From Fasciola hepatica (taxonomy: Eukaryota > Platyhelminthes > Trematoda > Plagiorchiida > Fasciolidae), in contig CANUEZ040000191.1 of the NCBI GenBank assembly GCA_948099385.1, positions 9,936,001 to 10,000,000 on the forward strand: a stretch of DNA of 64,000 nt. The letters are read 5' to 3'. Positions 25,740 through 37,059 of this stretch are shown here, in pieces. The notes beneath the pieces are model-generated. The model worked only from the letters and a program-made list of their open reading frames with translations, ran no database searches and had not been told where the DNA came from. The position numbers and the translations under genes were made by a program. Numbering within the stretch: position 1 is the first letter of the stretch; every line of letters starts with the position of its first letter.

Positions 25740-26390
25740 ATGTTAGATTTTGGACCCACAAACAAAAAGGGTTTTTGTGATCTAACCGAATGCGTCACTG
25801 AAGCGCACTTATCACTGCACTTCTGAGGTAATCCCATCAGCTTGTGTTCAGATCAAGTGCCAGGTGTATGCAGTAAATTCCCACAGAGTAACTGCTCTAT
25901 AGAAAACCCTACGACTTTACGGGTACCTGTAGCTTCTATCGAGCTTACTGTTTTCCATTTGAAACCTATCAATGTTTTCTGAGGAATTTCGCTGGCTATC
26001 TGGATTTGTGTTTGCAAAGTATCTTTCAATTTGAGACCATCTATGTGCAGGCCGATAGATTTTACTGTTTCTTGTTAAAAAAAACTACATAAGTCAAAAA
26101 AACAGGCCGACAAAGCAGCGTAAATTCTGTATGACAGTTCACATATATACTGGTAGAACCTGAAATCCAGCTCCCGGATAAGCTCTGTATAGATATCATC
26201 GTGGGAAATTGAAGTTGTCGGAAAACGTGCTGTGCTATGGAAGAGCTTTGTAGTAAAACATCCAGTATCTAGAGAATGGTTATTTTCAAGGCTGGAAAAC
26301 TCAACTAGCATGTTGTCCTTTGCCTCAGGCTGTATTTTTGCCTGTAAATAGCAACAGTTCTGAGGTTCCTCGAATCGAGTCCATGGGTGT
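25740..26390. other. unassigned DNA
   Basis: The 111-codon minus frame at 26,075-26,410 has no recognisable motif and partly overlaps the antisense of the RT remnant that follows. Nothing else was seen. Confidence 0.45.
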
Positions 26391-26394
26391 TTGG

Positions 26395-26790
26395 GGGCAG
26401 TTAAGTACACAGAAGATCAAGAAGCCCGCATGCCCCGATGGACTATCCTCTACTGTCCTGGGAATGTGCGCCGGTGCTACGTCCGGGTTCACTGCGGATG
26501 TTTTCAACTCTTGAATAAAAAGTGGTAAGTTAGCTGAAATGCAGATCTACAAGGATAGCGCTTGTCCCAAAGAAGGAGCCTGGTACCTTTGGCCCCATTA
26601 CACGTATATTTTCCATACTCAAAACGATGGAGAGACGTTTCGTGCAACATGTTGTCGCCGAGGGCGCGGCGGAATATATCTACCAACTTGCATATTGACC
26701 CTCCCAATCCAAGCTTGGTGCCATAACATAAATGATAAACTTGAATGCAACCTACATAGATAAGAAATTTAGGACGGTTGAAACTGTAAG
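26395..26790 (+). pseudogene. CR1/jockey-like non-LTR retrotransposon RT fragment
   Basis: This encodes the fingers part of a non-LTR reverse transcriptase, which copies element RNA at a nicked chromosomal target. Visible in order across three frames: a CPDGLSS block (the K.PGPDG motif) at about 26,430-26,450; LGMCAGATSGFTADVFNS (about 26,457-26,512); KSGKLAEMQIYK (about 26,518-26,553); CPKEGAW (about 26,565), with the family's P.PK.G pattern; then ILKTMERRFVQHVV (about 26,614-26,655) and IYQLAY, where the family has a YRPIS.L...K..ER block. No YADD palm motif or endonuclease follows, so only about 130 codons remain. The order and spacing match CR1-like elements such as those common in flatworms. 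The clade is inferred from the motif pattern, not from a tree. Confidence 0.7.
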
Positions 26791-26799
26791 AATGCTTTT

Positions 26800-28890
26800 G
26801 TCAATCTCTGAAGATCAGTGTTGCTCAGTATTGTATAAGAATCCGGAGTGGAGCATAGCTTGTGCAGACTGATTTGTGCCTGTGTCAACCCAGAATAAAC
26901 CTTTAATAGAATGACATACTATTCGTCAACTGTCGGTGTCAGTATCTTACATAGCGATATTCTTTCACCCCACTCTTTTATGTCTATTCCATTTTTATTT
27001 ATTTCATGATAATTATAATAATGTTGTTCATGTATCGAGCATTCTAGATATAATTTCGCTGCTGTTATTTGAAGCAGATTAGACGACATTTTCAGTTGGT
27101 CAATATCCCGTTCTCTAGATGTGGAACCATCAGGATGTTACAGGTTGTCATTTTACCGATTATCCAGAGGATCAGATCAGAATAGTACTGAAAGACTCCC
27201 TCTTTTTTCTGCACACAATGAAAATATTCTCTTGTCTTCCGTAGCCAAATAGCATTGGTATTCCATCTCCATAAGATCTTTCGTGGTCAGTGGGCGAGGG
27301 TGGGATATTCTGTGAATTCAGTGAGCTGTCAATTTCCTCCCTCAGATAGCGTATGCGCTGCGCATTTTATAAACGCAAACAAAAGTTTCAAACCTTTTTC
27401 ATCACTCAATACAGGCTTTACTGATTATCAGTAATATTACCTGATATGCCTAATACGTACCCACTTTTGGTCATAAGAAACACGGAACATCTCAAAACGC
27501 GGTGGCATTTCCATATCAACATCTGTTGGTATTACGAAAAACAAAAAGTTCTATGCTTGCGATCGTTTAACTTCAAAAATTGGTTGCATCAATATCTTCC
27601 ACGCACTCAACGTTCACGTTCTTTCTCCCTTACCATTATATTTATAATAATTCTGCTTTGTCGAATCTCGCTTGATTGTCTGCTCACTGCCAGGAATTTT
27701 TTCATAACTACGAAACTGCTTGGGCTTTGAATATTAGTCTATTGTTTTGCCCTTTTTATGGTGAAATTTTGCATAGATTACGATATTTTTATTCAAAGAA
27801 GTGATGTAAATTCACCGTTCGGTTTTCGCAAAACATCTACTGATTTGACTTACCTTGAATAAATAGTAACATCAGTAGAAAAGCCAGTGTCCATTACTAA
27901 GTGAAAGATACTGCCAGAAAATTGGCCGAGCTCGGGTACGGGTTGGATAAAAGTAGACACATAAATCATATGGAAACATGGACTAATAATCATTCAGCAC
28001 ATTTAAAACAGACAAACAAACTGACACATGAGAGTGCGGGTGGGTTGGAACCAAGTGCAGTCGAATTGATTTGAATAACTGGCAAACATTATGCGGTGGT
28101 TGTAGAACATCTGATTTGGCATCCCGAAGTGGGTTGAACGTAGACGATATGAGCACAAAAAAAAGAGAACAATATTGGTTCTAAATGGTATTTCCAACAT
28201 TCCAGTAAGAAACAAATCATTGGGCCGGTGAATTCCCATGTCCGACGATCACCTCATATCGGCTGACAGTGGTTTATCCTAATGCTTTTTCACCGGCTTG
28301 CCCTTGTTCCAGTTATTCGGAGTCAGATTGCATAGCAACGTGCGTTACACGAAAGGATCTCCATGATCTAAGTTGGCATTTGCCTCTTTCTCCTCTGTTT
28401 CGACAGCACAGGTTCACAAGCAATCTGTCATAAGTTGTTATCATGAAAAACAATTTCCACCTGAGAAATAAGGAAATGATCATTTATTGACTTTTCAGTG
28501 TACAATGAATCTACTGTGTTTCCTCAAGCTTGGTACCCTCGAAGGATGAGCATTATTGTGATTCAAATGACGTGCACAAAGATTTCTCTCGACATTTGAA
28601 AACGGATAAAATTGTACTTCCTAGAGCATCAGTGGTAGACTATTCGCAGAATGTTTTATGCAGTATTCATGCCTAATGCGTGACGGTGACGAGTAAACAG
28701 TACGGCCCATGTTAAAAAACCCGAAGTCCGAAGCAGATTATTCGGTGTCGAAAATTCTACGCTGATTTATTTAATTTTAAAAAACGTTTTCTTTGTCGGG
28801 GAGACAGAATGATAGTGGGACGACAGTGGGTATTCATATCCACTTCAGAGCTTCACAGCAACCATCAAATTGTCTAACTGATAGATTTGA
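26800..28890. other. unassigned DNA
   Basis: Short frames without motifs. The palm domain expected after the CR1-like fragment was not found. Confidence 0.5.
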
Positions 28891-28901
28891 AGTGATGGGT
28901 G

Positions 28902-29067
28902 ATGAACCTGTTTACGGCAATGAGTAGCAAGGAACTGGAACGGAATGTGCGTTGTGCTGGGGACATTATTCGGGAAGAATCACTTGAGATGAACCAGGTA
29001 GGATGGAAATATGGACATTCAGCACAGCTGTTTTTCATTGCAGAAACGGGTAACAGTGTCAACATTT
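28902..29067 (+). CDS. candidate small exons with a 46-bp intron
   Basis: A frame from ATG 28,902 encodes 32 residues of ordinary protein-like composition (including SSKELERNVRCAGDIIREES). It reaches CAG|GTAGGA at 28,997/28,998. An acceptor TTTTTCATTGCAG ends at 29,043, giving a 46-bp intron, a size typical of the short-intron class of flatworm genes. Splicing continues the frame for eight codons (KRVTVSTF) to TAA at about 29,068. I do not recognise the protein. The unspliced frame is also open to 29,081. It may be a chance alignment of splice-like signals or part of a longer gene not visible here. Confidence 0.2.
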
Positions 29068-29081
29068 TAAATCCACACTAG

Positions 29082-31200
29082 ATATTGACGAATCATCAGA
29101 AAAGTTGCAGTTTCCGTCCACACATGTATGCAACAAGTAAGCGCATGAAAGTGCTGATATGGGACAACTAATGGTCTTCGACTTGTAGGATTCTTTCGGT
29201 GTGTCCACCACCTATTCTTTGGTATGCAGTTTACGATTTGTGGGCTCAATCGGTTTCATGAACGCCTTGTCGTGTAGCTACGAAAGTCCTCACTACACAA
29301 AAGACGGACAAATTGTCTAAACGCGTTTAGATTCCCGCAGATTGAGTAGGGTGTCAGATAGTGTTCTTGGAGTTGCTGTTCAATAAATGTTAGGAAGAAG
29401 AAGTACAGCACTATATTCTGAGGTGATTGTTAGGGGTTTTCGTATACACAGTGAAAATACGTGAATACGTTTACACTGCTGAGTCGAAAAATGCACACCG
29501 ATTGATCAAGATGTTGAAAACAGCGTTGAATAAATTGATTATGTGAACAATGTTCGTATTTTGTTTTAATGTGTGCATTAGTTAGGACGTTTTGTTAGGA
29601 CATCCGATAAAATTGACTAAGAGGTAAACAGCGAAAAATGAACCCAGTAAGCTCGACTACGGTTTATTTAAAAAGGATCACTGTGGATCTGTTGTTTTGC
29701 ATTCAATAACATCACATCGAGAGATATGCGCGCAATCCGACGTTGGTTTTATCACGGCAGATGACGTCGGCAAAAAGACGATTACACATTTCGACTCATG
29801 TTATCCAGCCTAGTGAGAATAAGCGAGCACATATTTGTATGAAAGGCCCTGGAAAATCCGTCGAAACGTACCAGCTCTACTTTATCAGTAACTAAAATTG
29901 AAACTTGTCAATTTCGGATTGTGCTTGTGAAGTTTGTGTCCAAATGAGTGATTTTCTTAATCGGGTAAATAGATTAACAAAAAGATGGAATCCGCGTGCA
30001 AACATTAAACAGCACCTCTCCTCATAGTAGGAGCTGGGGCAAAATCTGCAGCCATCGAATGGTCTTTTTTTCCAAAAAGGGATCATCGGAGTTCTTCTGA
30101 ACTGGCTGCGAGAGATGGAGTAGGCCGAATATAAATTCCATTTTCATTCCTTCCTCCGTATTCGGCTGCGAACTTCCATTCCGGCAAGCTGATTTAAAAT
30201 CGGGCTATTTGCGTTATTCAGACTCACTGTTAAATTATCCAGACTGTTGTTGTATATAGTCGGCAGTCTTACGGTTGGTCACTTCGCATTCAGACCATCA
30301 AACGATAGTTCTTTCAGGCTCAAGCCTCAGGTGACTTACGCTAATTGTAAGTTTTTGATTTTCTTCACGCTTTCTCTTGTTCACCATTTTTTGCGTGGTA
30401 TTGTTTGACATTTTGGTACTTCTTTCCAAACGAAAAAATTTTTCCAGCTGTTCGGTGCAGCAGTTTCCCTATATGAATCTTAGAATATGCAACGACGTTC
30501 TCACTGAACAGGGCTGTGCGTGTCGAGGATTAGATATGAGTGCTGAGCTTTGTGCGAGATAAGCCTCCGAGTATATGTTCCGTGGGTGTCTTATGGATTG
30601 CTTGGTGGTTTGTAGTTATGTATGCAAACAGAATGTCTGGAAGGAGGTCATCCTCGTTTTGCTGTACAGACTGAACTCAATGCACGTATTCGTTTGTTTT
30701 TGTTCATTCGCTCTAACTTGCCGTTCATCGCCGGATAATACGGTGTGGATTCTGGAAGTCTCGCAATGTCAGGTTTCATAAATATCCCAAAGTGCGTTGG
30801 TCTTGCTCCTCAATAAAAAGCGCGCATCTATCAGCAAGCAGTGTAATTTATATTGTTTTCTGACATACACTTTTCATCCGTTATCCTGATCCTCAAAGCA
30901 CAAGGAACACAGAAAAAAGCTACGAAACGAATTGTTTTTCAAATGCTGAAATCCAGAGTATAACGGAAAATTGGTGGTCAACCTATGTTTTTTCAGCGTA
31001 AACCTGCTGCATGCATTGCGCAGAGTACCTGCATTATTCATTTCGGTTATTGACAATTGGTTCAGTTGAAAATACTGTTCCGTGGTAAAAAACTCATGGT
31101 TCATGGTAAACAGGGCACAAAATCAGCTCTCTCCATGTCAGAAATCCATGAGACTGCTTGAATCCATGTACACGGTCACGTGACTTGGGGCTCATCTAAA
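29082..31200. other. unassigned DNA
   Basis: Short motif-free frames only. The upstream portion expected for the non-LTR element that follows (endonuclease and RT fingers) was not recognised. Confidence 0.5.
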
Positions 31201-31214
31201 CCTAACCAAGATAG

Positions 31215-32345
31215 GTGAACTGGGTTGTCTCTATTCACCGTTTGAATCGACGTATCGTCTTGATCGTTCACTGTCGTTGTGTTTCTACTAATTCTCGCGA
31301 CAATCGTCTCCGCGGACGGGTTTGCATTACGCACTGTTTGTTGAAGAATGGTGTATCTGTAAACTATGTGTCGGTACTCAGGTATGGGAGGGCCTCTGAC
31401 CCACTTTCACTGTAGAATACTGTCTCCAGCGAGGTAAGACCGGGCTGCAATATATCTCCGTTTCTTTTCTATTTTTCTGCATAGGATGTCCTACGCAAAG
31501 CTCTCTCTGGTTTGCCAAACAGTGAAGTTGAAATCTTTCCAGGGAACAGAGTTTCACCTAGGGCAAGCAGCTGATATCTTCTTGTTGAGCGACGATTCAC
31601 AAATTATTCAACAAACATTGGCTCGTTTGTCGATCGATGAGTGTCGATATAGTATGTGATTTACGCCTTCAAAAGCAAGTTACTTCTTCCAAACTGACAA
31701 GAGTCTGTGTCGGTACCAACTATTATTAGTATTCAGTTAGGAGCAGCCAGTGGCTTTATTGCTTCGAGAGCTTCATTGCAGGTGGTGTTGATGTAAGGGA
31801 GGAAGTTACGTCACAGATTGGGAGAGCCAGGATGGCTTTGACCAAAATTGTACCATCTGTTGTGAGTCCATGATATACTGCTTTCCCTCTGGAAAGGGAT
31901 TTATATCGTCACGATTCTCAGTGTTTCGATAACGTTGCGAGACCTTGCCCCTTCGCGTTGAGGATCATCGGTGACTTCACGTATTTAACCGCTTATATCT
32001 CCGGAACACTCCTCGTGTCTGGTGGGAATATCGGGTGAGAAATGAAGAGGTTTGTCGTCATGTGTTTGGAGCTGATAGTCGCCCACTGACCAGGATAACC
32101 ACCCTACATCAACTGGGATGGCAGAAGAAGATATTGTGCATGCCTGAAAAAAGCGGCTTAGCAGTCAGGCTATGAATTGGTGCAGGAGCATGAAGAACTA
32201 TGCTTCGGCCGTTGCTTTCCGCATACCCGTTTGGGACCCAGGTGACGAGGATCACCGTTTATTAGAGAGGCTGAGTGACACGTTTGGGAACCAAAACCAG
32301 TGATGCGAGTGCTGTATAGCACTAGGTGGTAAAACCCCAGCGGAA
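31215..32345 (+). pseudogene. RTE-like non-LTR retrotransposon: RT palm, thumb and C-terminal tail
   Basis: This is the decayed reverse transcriptase of a non-LTR retrotransposon. Order across shifting frames: LLKNGVSVNYVSVLR and YGRASDPLSL (to 31,415); SSEVRPGCNISPFLFYF (about 31,425-31,480); ALSGLPNSEVEIFPGN (about 31,498-31,545). The palm site then reads AADIFLLSDD (31,567 on), so the family YADD is lost. Next come IIQQTLARLSIDECRYSM, REEVTSQIGRARMA (about 31,795-31,835) and CETLPLRVEDH (about 31,938). The C-terminal block RVWWEYRVRNEEV (about 32,003-32,040), TTLHQLGWQKKILCMPEK and a Trp/Cys-rich tail run to about 32,345. Several in-frame stops are present. This C-terminal pattern is known from RTE-like elements of flatworms. 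A second tail of the same kind lies at 38.5-39.0 kb, minus strand. Confidence 0.82.
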
Positions 32346-33300
32346 GTTTTATTTCCGCAAACAAGTTCCGTTTTTCTTGATAGTTTCCCTATCACACGGT
32401 ATTCAACCGAAAGCTTTATCTCTCAAAATGCGGTTATTTTATTAAAGACAGTACCCAAATACTCATTTCGATAGATCTTGAAGTTTGTGTTCAAACGATC
32501 TATACACATATGTAAACAGCTCTTATCCCTTTACTGATGCGGTGTTTATTTTTCATGTTGATCGCAGTCTTTGGTCAATTCAAAGTCAAAATGTGAGCTC
32601 AGCTGGAACCGTTGTATAATGAAACAAATTCTCGATATGATGAAACAGTAATTCAAAACCCGTGCAAAGCCCTCGTTACTGTTGTACATACTGTGTCGTT
32701 TTACGATTTACATTTGGGGCCAATCATGAGGCATAGTAAGTAGGTAAACCCTTCACGAGACTGGAAAGTAACCATCGCAACCCTTAAGAGAACACATGCA
32801 GCTCAGAGCTGCCATTGCAGTGGAATGACGTCAACCTCAGAAAACAAACGAGCTTTCTCAGTTACGTCTCTCTATATGCCAGCTATGGGTACATTCGATA
32901 TCTAACATTCGGTTATCGTTTTCATTCTTGGTAATGATTCTAATAATCGGGACACGTTTGGAAAGACCCAGTCCTTCCACATTTTAGTCAATATTAATTT
33001 GTGGATATAAGCTTCTCTATTCTAAATTCGAGGATCCCATAACAGACTGCTACAAACGACTCTATTGTGCACCAATGCATCATGATGGAGTCTTAGAAAT
33101 ATTCCATGTTGGAAGTTAGAGCTGCAGACAATTGACAAATGACCTCAACTTCGATGACAGGTACGGTGAGAAATGAATTCATATTGTTTAGGACGTACTG
33201 TTATGGTGACATTTTGCCACAAATTGGTCCCGCATTTGGCCTTTGAATTAGGAGAGTAGTATTTTATTTGGTTCAGTACTGTAACACTGCATGATGACAC
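32346..33300. other. unassigned DNA
   Basis: Nothing recognised between the RTE-like tail and the CA repeat bordering segment A. Confidence 0.5.
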
Positions 33301-33306
33301 GTCCAC

Positions 33307-33339
33307 CGACACACAGAAACACAGACACACACACACACA
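33307..33339. repeat. CA microsatellite at the edge of segment A
   Basis: ACACAGAAACACAGACACACACACACAC abuts the end of segment A homology at 33,342. It lies outside the duplicated block and is absent at 57,441. A simple repeat at a duplication breakpoint may have promoted the break. Confidence 0.85.
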
Positions 33340-33984
33340 TAGCCAACTGTTAGTTCATATCGGTAATTGATGATATTGCCTACACAAGTTACCGTGTCCG
33401 AATGGCCTACACTAAAGAAACTTAGATGGGCAATCTAGTGTGAAAACAAATAATCAGAAGGTATTCTTAGAGTACTTCCGAATAACCTTGCGTTTCAACG
33501 TTCGACCAAAAATAACGGCATATTAAGGCCATCTGCTTACGGAAGCCTCCAACTCCTGAACGAATTATCTCAGTTTCGATGATCTCATTTCGTTCTGAGG
33601 GAATATACTTCAGTTTGTTCACATTGTCATCACTAGACAACTGCGTGCTTCAGGGTTTCAGATCACTGACTTCAACGATGTAGAATTGCACTTTCCATAC
33701 CAGTGTGATCCAATATACTGTAGTATATGAGGTGCCACCAAATCCAAGAGAGTCGAGTTAGCTGTTGTGCAAATGAAATCACTATTGATTATTTTGAATC
33801 AAAGATCCATTCACCAGTTAATCCAGATCGACGGTTAAATGTATGTAGATGATCGGAGGGCACATCTGAAAGTTACATGGTGAGCTGTAGCTTCTCAACA
33901 GACGGTCTGTTATTCTACTCATCTCTGATTGTACCAAATTAGAATAAAAAAAATTTTATTTCTGCGAGAATGGTAGAATTTCCG

Positions 33985-34423
33985 TCAAATATTGCGTTTA
34001 CGCTTCTGTGTATATAAACTAGAACAGCCTTTCAGCATCCAGATTTTGAGTGATAATTGAACATTATTTGAACAAATACAGAGTCCCGGATTGGGATTTT
34101 GGATGATTCGATAATTCCTGAAATTGATATTTCGTATGCACCAATTGATAATGACAAGACTACTGAAACTTTGCCACCAGCAAATCTGCTTATTTGAGCT
34201 CCTGCATTGGGCTAGGGATAGTTGGCATCCAAAGTACAGCTTATGTGCAACCGAATTGGAAAAATGCCTCACTAGCACTCGTACTTTGAAATGAAAATGC
34301 AATGTCACAATTACTTAGTTGATTGTGAAATCTCCGTATAGCTAGGGCGCATTTACTAGAAAACTGTATATTTCGACAAATCCGTCTATCCATTTCTGGA
34401 TTATATTTTATATGGTTGAACAA
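33985..34423 (-). other. unrecognised frames in gypsy 3' region
   Basis: Two overlapping minus-strand frames of 107 and 60 codons lie downstream of integrase, where some gypsy elements carry an extra ORF and others only 3' untranslated sequence and LTR. The longer one is Ser/Ile/Asn-rich with no motif I recognise. Both recur unchanged at 56,359-56,797 on the plus strand. They may be non-coding. Confidence 0.2.
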
Positions 34424-34469
34424 ATTAACGGCCGCAACTTACATTCCTGTGGGAAATACAATAAAAATG

Positions 34470-34489
34470 ATAATATATATATATATATA
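34470..34489. repeat. TA microsatellite in segment A
   Basis: An (AT)n tract, mirrored in copy 2 near 56,295-56,311. A length difference between copies would be expected from slippage. Confidence 0.8.
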
Positions 34490-34999
34490 ACAAATACTCA
34501 CAGAAAATTGAGTGACATCATTCAGAGTTAAAAAAGAGTGATGGCCATTCCTAGTGAAAAACAATAATTAGTGGTGTTGGCTGAGGCTGAACCTGAAATG
34601 GAAATGACAGCTATCCCGGAGCCTCAATGGAAGAGTTCACTGGAATAGCCCTGAAATGGAGACCATTATTGTTGGTCCCGTAAACTGAAGTAGTGGAGAA
34701 AATGAAAAGTGCATGTCCAGATGTTTTGCACGAATAGGTGGATGGCAGGTAATCCAAATCAACCGCGTTGTTTGCAGAGCTAATTTCCACTTGGATGTAT
34801 ATAAGTACACACCTAATTCATCAACCGATTGAACGGGTGAGCAAACACTCCGATTTCCTGTACATAACACAAGGCATTTTAGGTTGCGCCAAACAGTGAA
34901 CTTCACTGTCACAAACAGGGTAACAGTCTGGAACTCCGGTCGTCTCAACCGTGCCAATGGTTACATCGCCGGTTGCCACTTTGAAATATATTTGGCTGA

Positions 35000-35620
35000 G
35001 GAGGCGCCGATGCCTTGATGCATCATACTTGTCCGTGATCTCGACCATAGATTGACCAAGTTGTCTGGTGATAACTCAAGGAATTGGTCGGATCTCTGGG
35101 GTTGCCTGATGTTACTGCACTTTTCACAGAACGTACCGAATTATCCACTGCGCTGTTAGAACATGGACGGCAAGGCGCCGTAGGCAGATGCTGACATCCG
35201 ATTCTAGCAAGCCAGTGGTTCAGCTCTGCCACGCAAAATTGTGATTCATTACCGATGACCAGTACTTGATGGATTCATTGTTGACTGGTGAATTCGCTTA
35301 GAATGATTCCTGCCATTTACAGTGGAAATCAATCAGTACAAGGGTGTGATACCTGTTTAGGAATGGGCCACAAAAGTCTCCAAGAACTCTTTGCCATGGA
35401 ATGAAGATTTCGGGCCACTGATTCCCGTTTTTCGGCCTCGACTGAACTTTGTGCAGACACTCCTCGCTGGCCTTTGCTGAAGTGTGAACATTCACATCCA
35501 GTTCTGGCCACCAACACATCTGTCGAGCCAATGACTTCGTTTTGTTCTTGCCCAAGTGGCCTTTGGGCACTTCATGTATAACCGACTCGCGCAATAGTGA
35601 AAGGATGACAAACCGATGGT
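35000..35620 (-). pseudogene. Ty3/gypsy integrase, copy 1
   Basis: This is the integrase of the gypsy element, the enzyme that joins cDNA ends to the host chromosome. In the 98-codon frame (35,594 to 35,298), the zinc region has H7 and H13, MCWWPELD, and ASEEC where the family has CxxC; residue 43 is Ser instead of Cys. PWQRVLGDFCGPF follows with the first catalytic Asp at residue 73. After a stop, VIGNESQF replaces the usual DNGxQF, so the second catalytic Asp is lost. SNSAVDNSVRSVKSA corresponds to the third catalytic region, with Asp where Glu is expected. The 3' end continues to about 35,000 (DASRHRRLL). The enzyme is inactive. It lies directly downstream of RNase H in the usual gypsy order. 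Confidence 0.85.
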
Positions 35621-35899
35621 CTCGACAAAGAACGCCATCGGGAAAACTGAGGGATCTTCCGCTTTACCACGAGCTGCTATACCTTCCTGATTTTCAAAAT
35701 TACTGATGAGCAGTATCCTTCTGTCTTTCTGCTCATTTTTTTTCTCGACACAAGCGCAGCAGGGGATCAGAAGTGGCATTGGTCCGCCGCGGCGAGTCGT
35801 GAGTATGGAGGCGGGAAGCCTGCCTGCGGGATTTTCTTGCCAGGCCAATATGGGATGTCATCGAGAAGTGGTGCCAAAGCAGTGCTCCATCGTTGAATC

Positions 35900-36170
35900 A
35901 TGTGCCGTAGATTTGGCGTTGGATTAACCTGGGTTACATTGGAACTGGAGAGTTTGGTGATCGGTGAAAATCGTAAACTTCAGTCCAAAAAGATACTTGT
36001 GTAGTTGGGATACCACCCATAAAACGGCCAAAGTTTCCTGCTGCTGCCCGGAATAAACCCATTCTGCAGTATTGAGAAGACGCGAGATGCAGGTATTTGG
36101 GAATTATTTTGTCCCAGAACCGCTTCATGCATCACTTCAGACACGACAGTGATCAGCATCATCAGCTGAG
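35900..36170 (-). pseudogene. gypsy RNase H, copy 1
   Basis: This domain degrades the RNA strand of the RNA-DNA hybrid during reverse transcription. Across two frames: EAVLGQNN (about 36,120), then QQQETLAVLWVVSQLHKYLFG (about 35,990-36,050) and FTIFTDHQTLQFQCNPG (about 35,935-35,985), with the FTDH block typical of gypsy RNase H. Frameshifts separate the parts. The spacer to integrase still shows a PGKKIPQ string near 35,820, close to the end-of-RNase-H linker of gypsy polyproteins. Confidence 0.8.
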
Positions 36171-36389
36171 ATAGCAGAAACGAACGGAGTATCGTTCGGT
36201 CAATGATATTTCGAAAAAGACCCTAAAGAAGTTTTTACCACGGTTCGTTTCACTGCCATACACTGGACGACTTAACCAGAAACACCGGTTGGGCTCTCGT
36301 TGCACTGTTCAGAAAGAACTTCGAGCAGTTTTGAAAAGATCCAAAAAGAGGTCACGAACGCACCAAATTTTCAGAAACTCGATGCCAAT

Positions 36390-36950
36390 CAGGGGTTTGA
36401 AATTACCTCAATCGGGTCTTCATTCGTTTCCGTTGAGGGTGGAACCAAGAGAATTGTATTCGGTGACACAGAATTTCCACTTAGGAACTTCGATCGATAA
36501 ATTGCTTTCCACGAACGTTTCCAGGAAAGTTTGTGATTTGTAATCATGGTCTTCCTTCGTGTATCCGAAAATACGCACATCATCTTGATATGCCATCACC
36601 CCATCGGTATCATGGATCACCTCATCTACTGTAAGCCTGAACATTGCGTATGACATGTGCAGACAAAACGGCAATAAAACGCATTGGAGTTGTAATAGTC
36701 GTTAGTGGTTTTGACTCTGCGTGCAGCAGAATTTGCGAGTATGCCTCAACTAGACATTTTTTGGAAAAAAACATGACACCGAGCATTCTTTTCATGAAAT
36801 CCTCAAGTTTCACCAAATTTGCGGCGCATTTCCGTAAGCAAGGACTCAGGATAAATCGGTATTCACCACAAATCTGGGGTATCTGTCTGTCACTCTTGAT
36901 TGCCATGAAGCGGGTGAATTCACACGAGCGAAACAACTATCTTTTTTCCA
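36390..36950 (-). pseudogene. gypsy reverse transcriptase
   Basis: Two overlapping minus frames give most of the RT. The 104-codon frame (36,936-36,622) shows KSDRQIPQICGEYRFILSPC, LEDFMKRMLGVMFFSK, AYSQILLHAES and TTPMRF, corresponding to the fingers and palm A region. The 84-codon frame (36,674-36,420) shows AMFRLTVDEVIHDTDGV and the catalytic YQDD at 36,579-36,590, followed by KWKFC and LGSTLNGNE. The two Asp residues of the palm are retained, although the frame breaks once between the halves. This RT part is present only here and not in the second copy of the element. Confidence 0.88.
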
Positions 36951-37059
36951 TTTTGGTGAGCACTTTCAGAACGCTCTCTTTCGGACCGTACGACACTCAC
37001 AGTTTCAGGAGTACCGGGTCACCATGTTTTTTCAACTTCGCGGGCTCAGCAACCGTCCC

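Larger units (their letters stand above)
33342..36127 (-). repeat. segment A, copy 1 (3' part of gypsy element)
   Basis: Reverse complement of 54,655-57,440; both copies are 2,786 bp. The open frames I could compare across 33,985-36,128 translate identically in both copies, and the few differences I noted cluster in the outer ~230 bp (for example near 33,350, 33,475 and 33,510). The block runs from RNase H through integrase into 3' sequence with no recognised domain, and includes a TA microsatellite near 34,470. No LTR boundary is evident inside it. Confidence 0.95.

Noticed and set aside
31428..31486. Splice-like GAGGTAAGAC ... CTGCATAG suggesting a short intron
   Set aside because: The interval encodes the conserved RT stretch SSEVRPGCNISPFLFYF, so it is coding sequence of the non-LTR element, not an intron.
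33145..33336. Frame starting with a Cys/Val repeat
   Set aside because: It is generated by the CA microsatellite; no domain follows.
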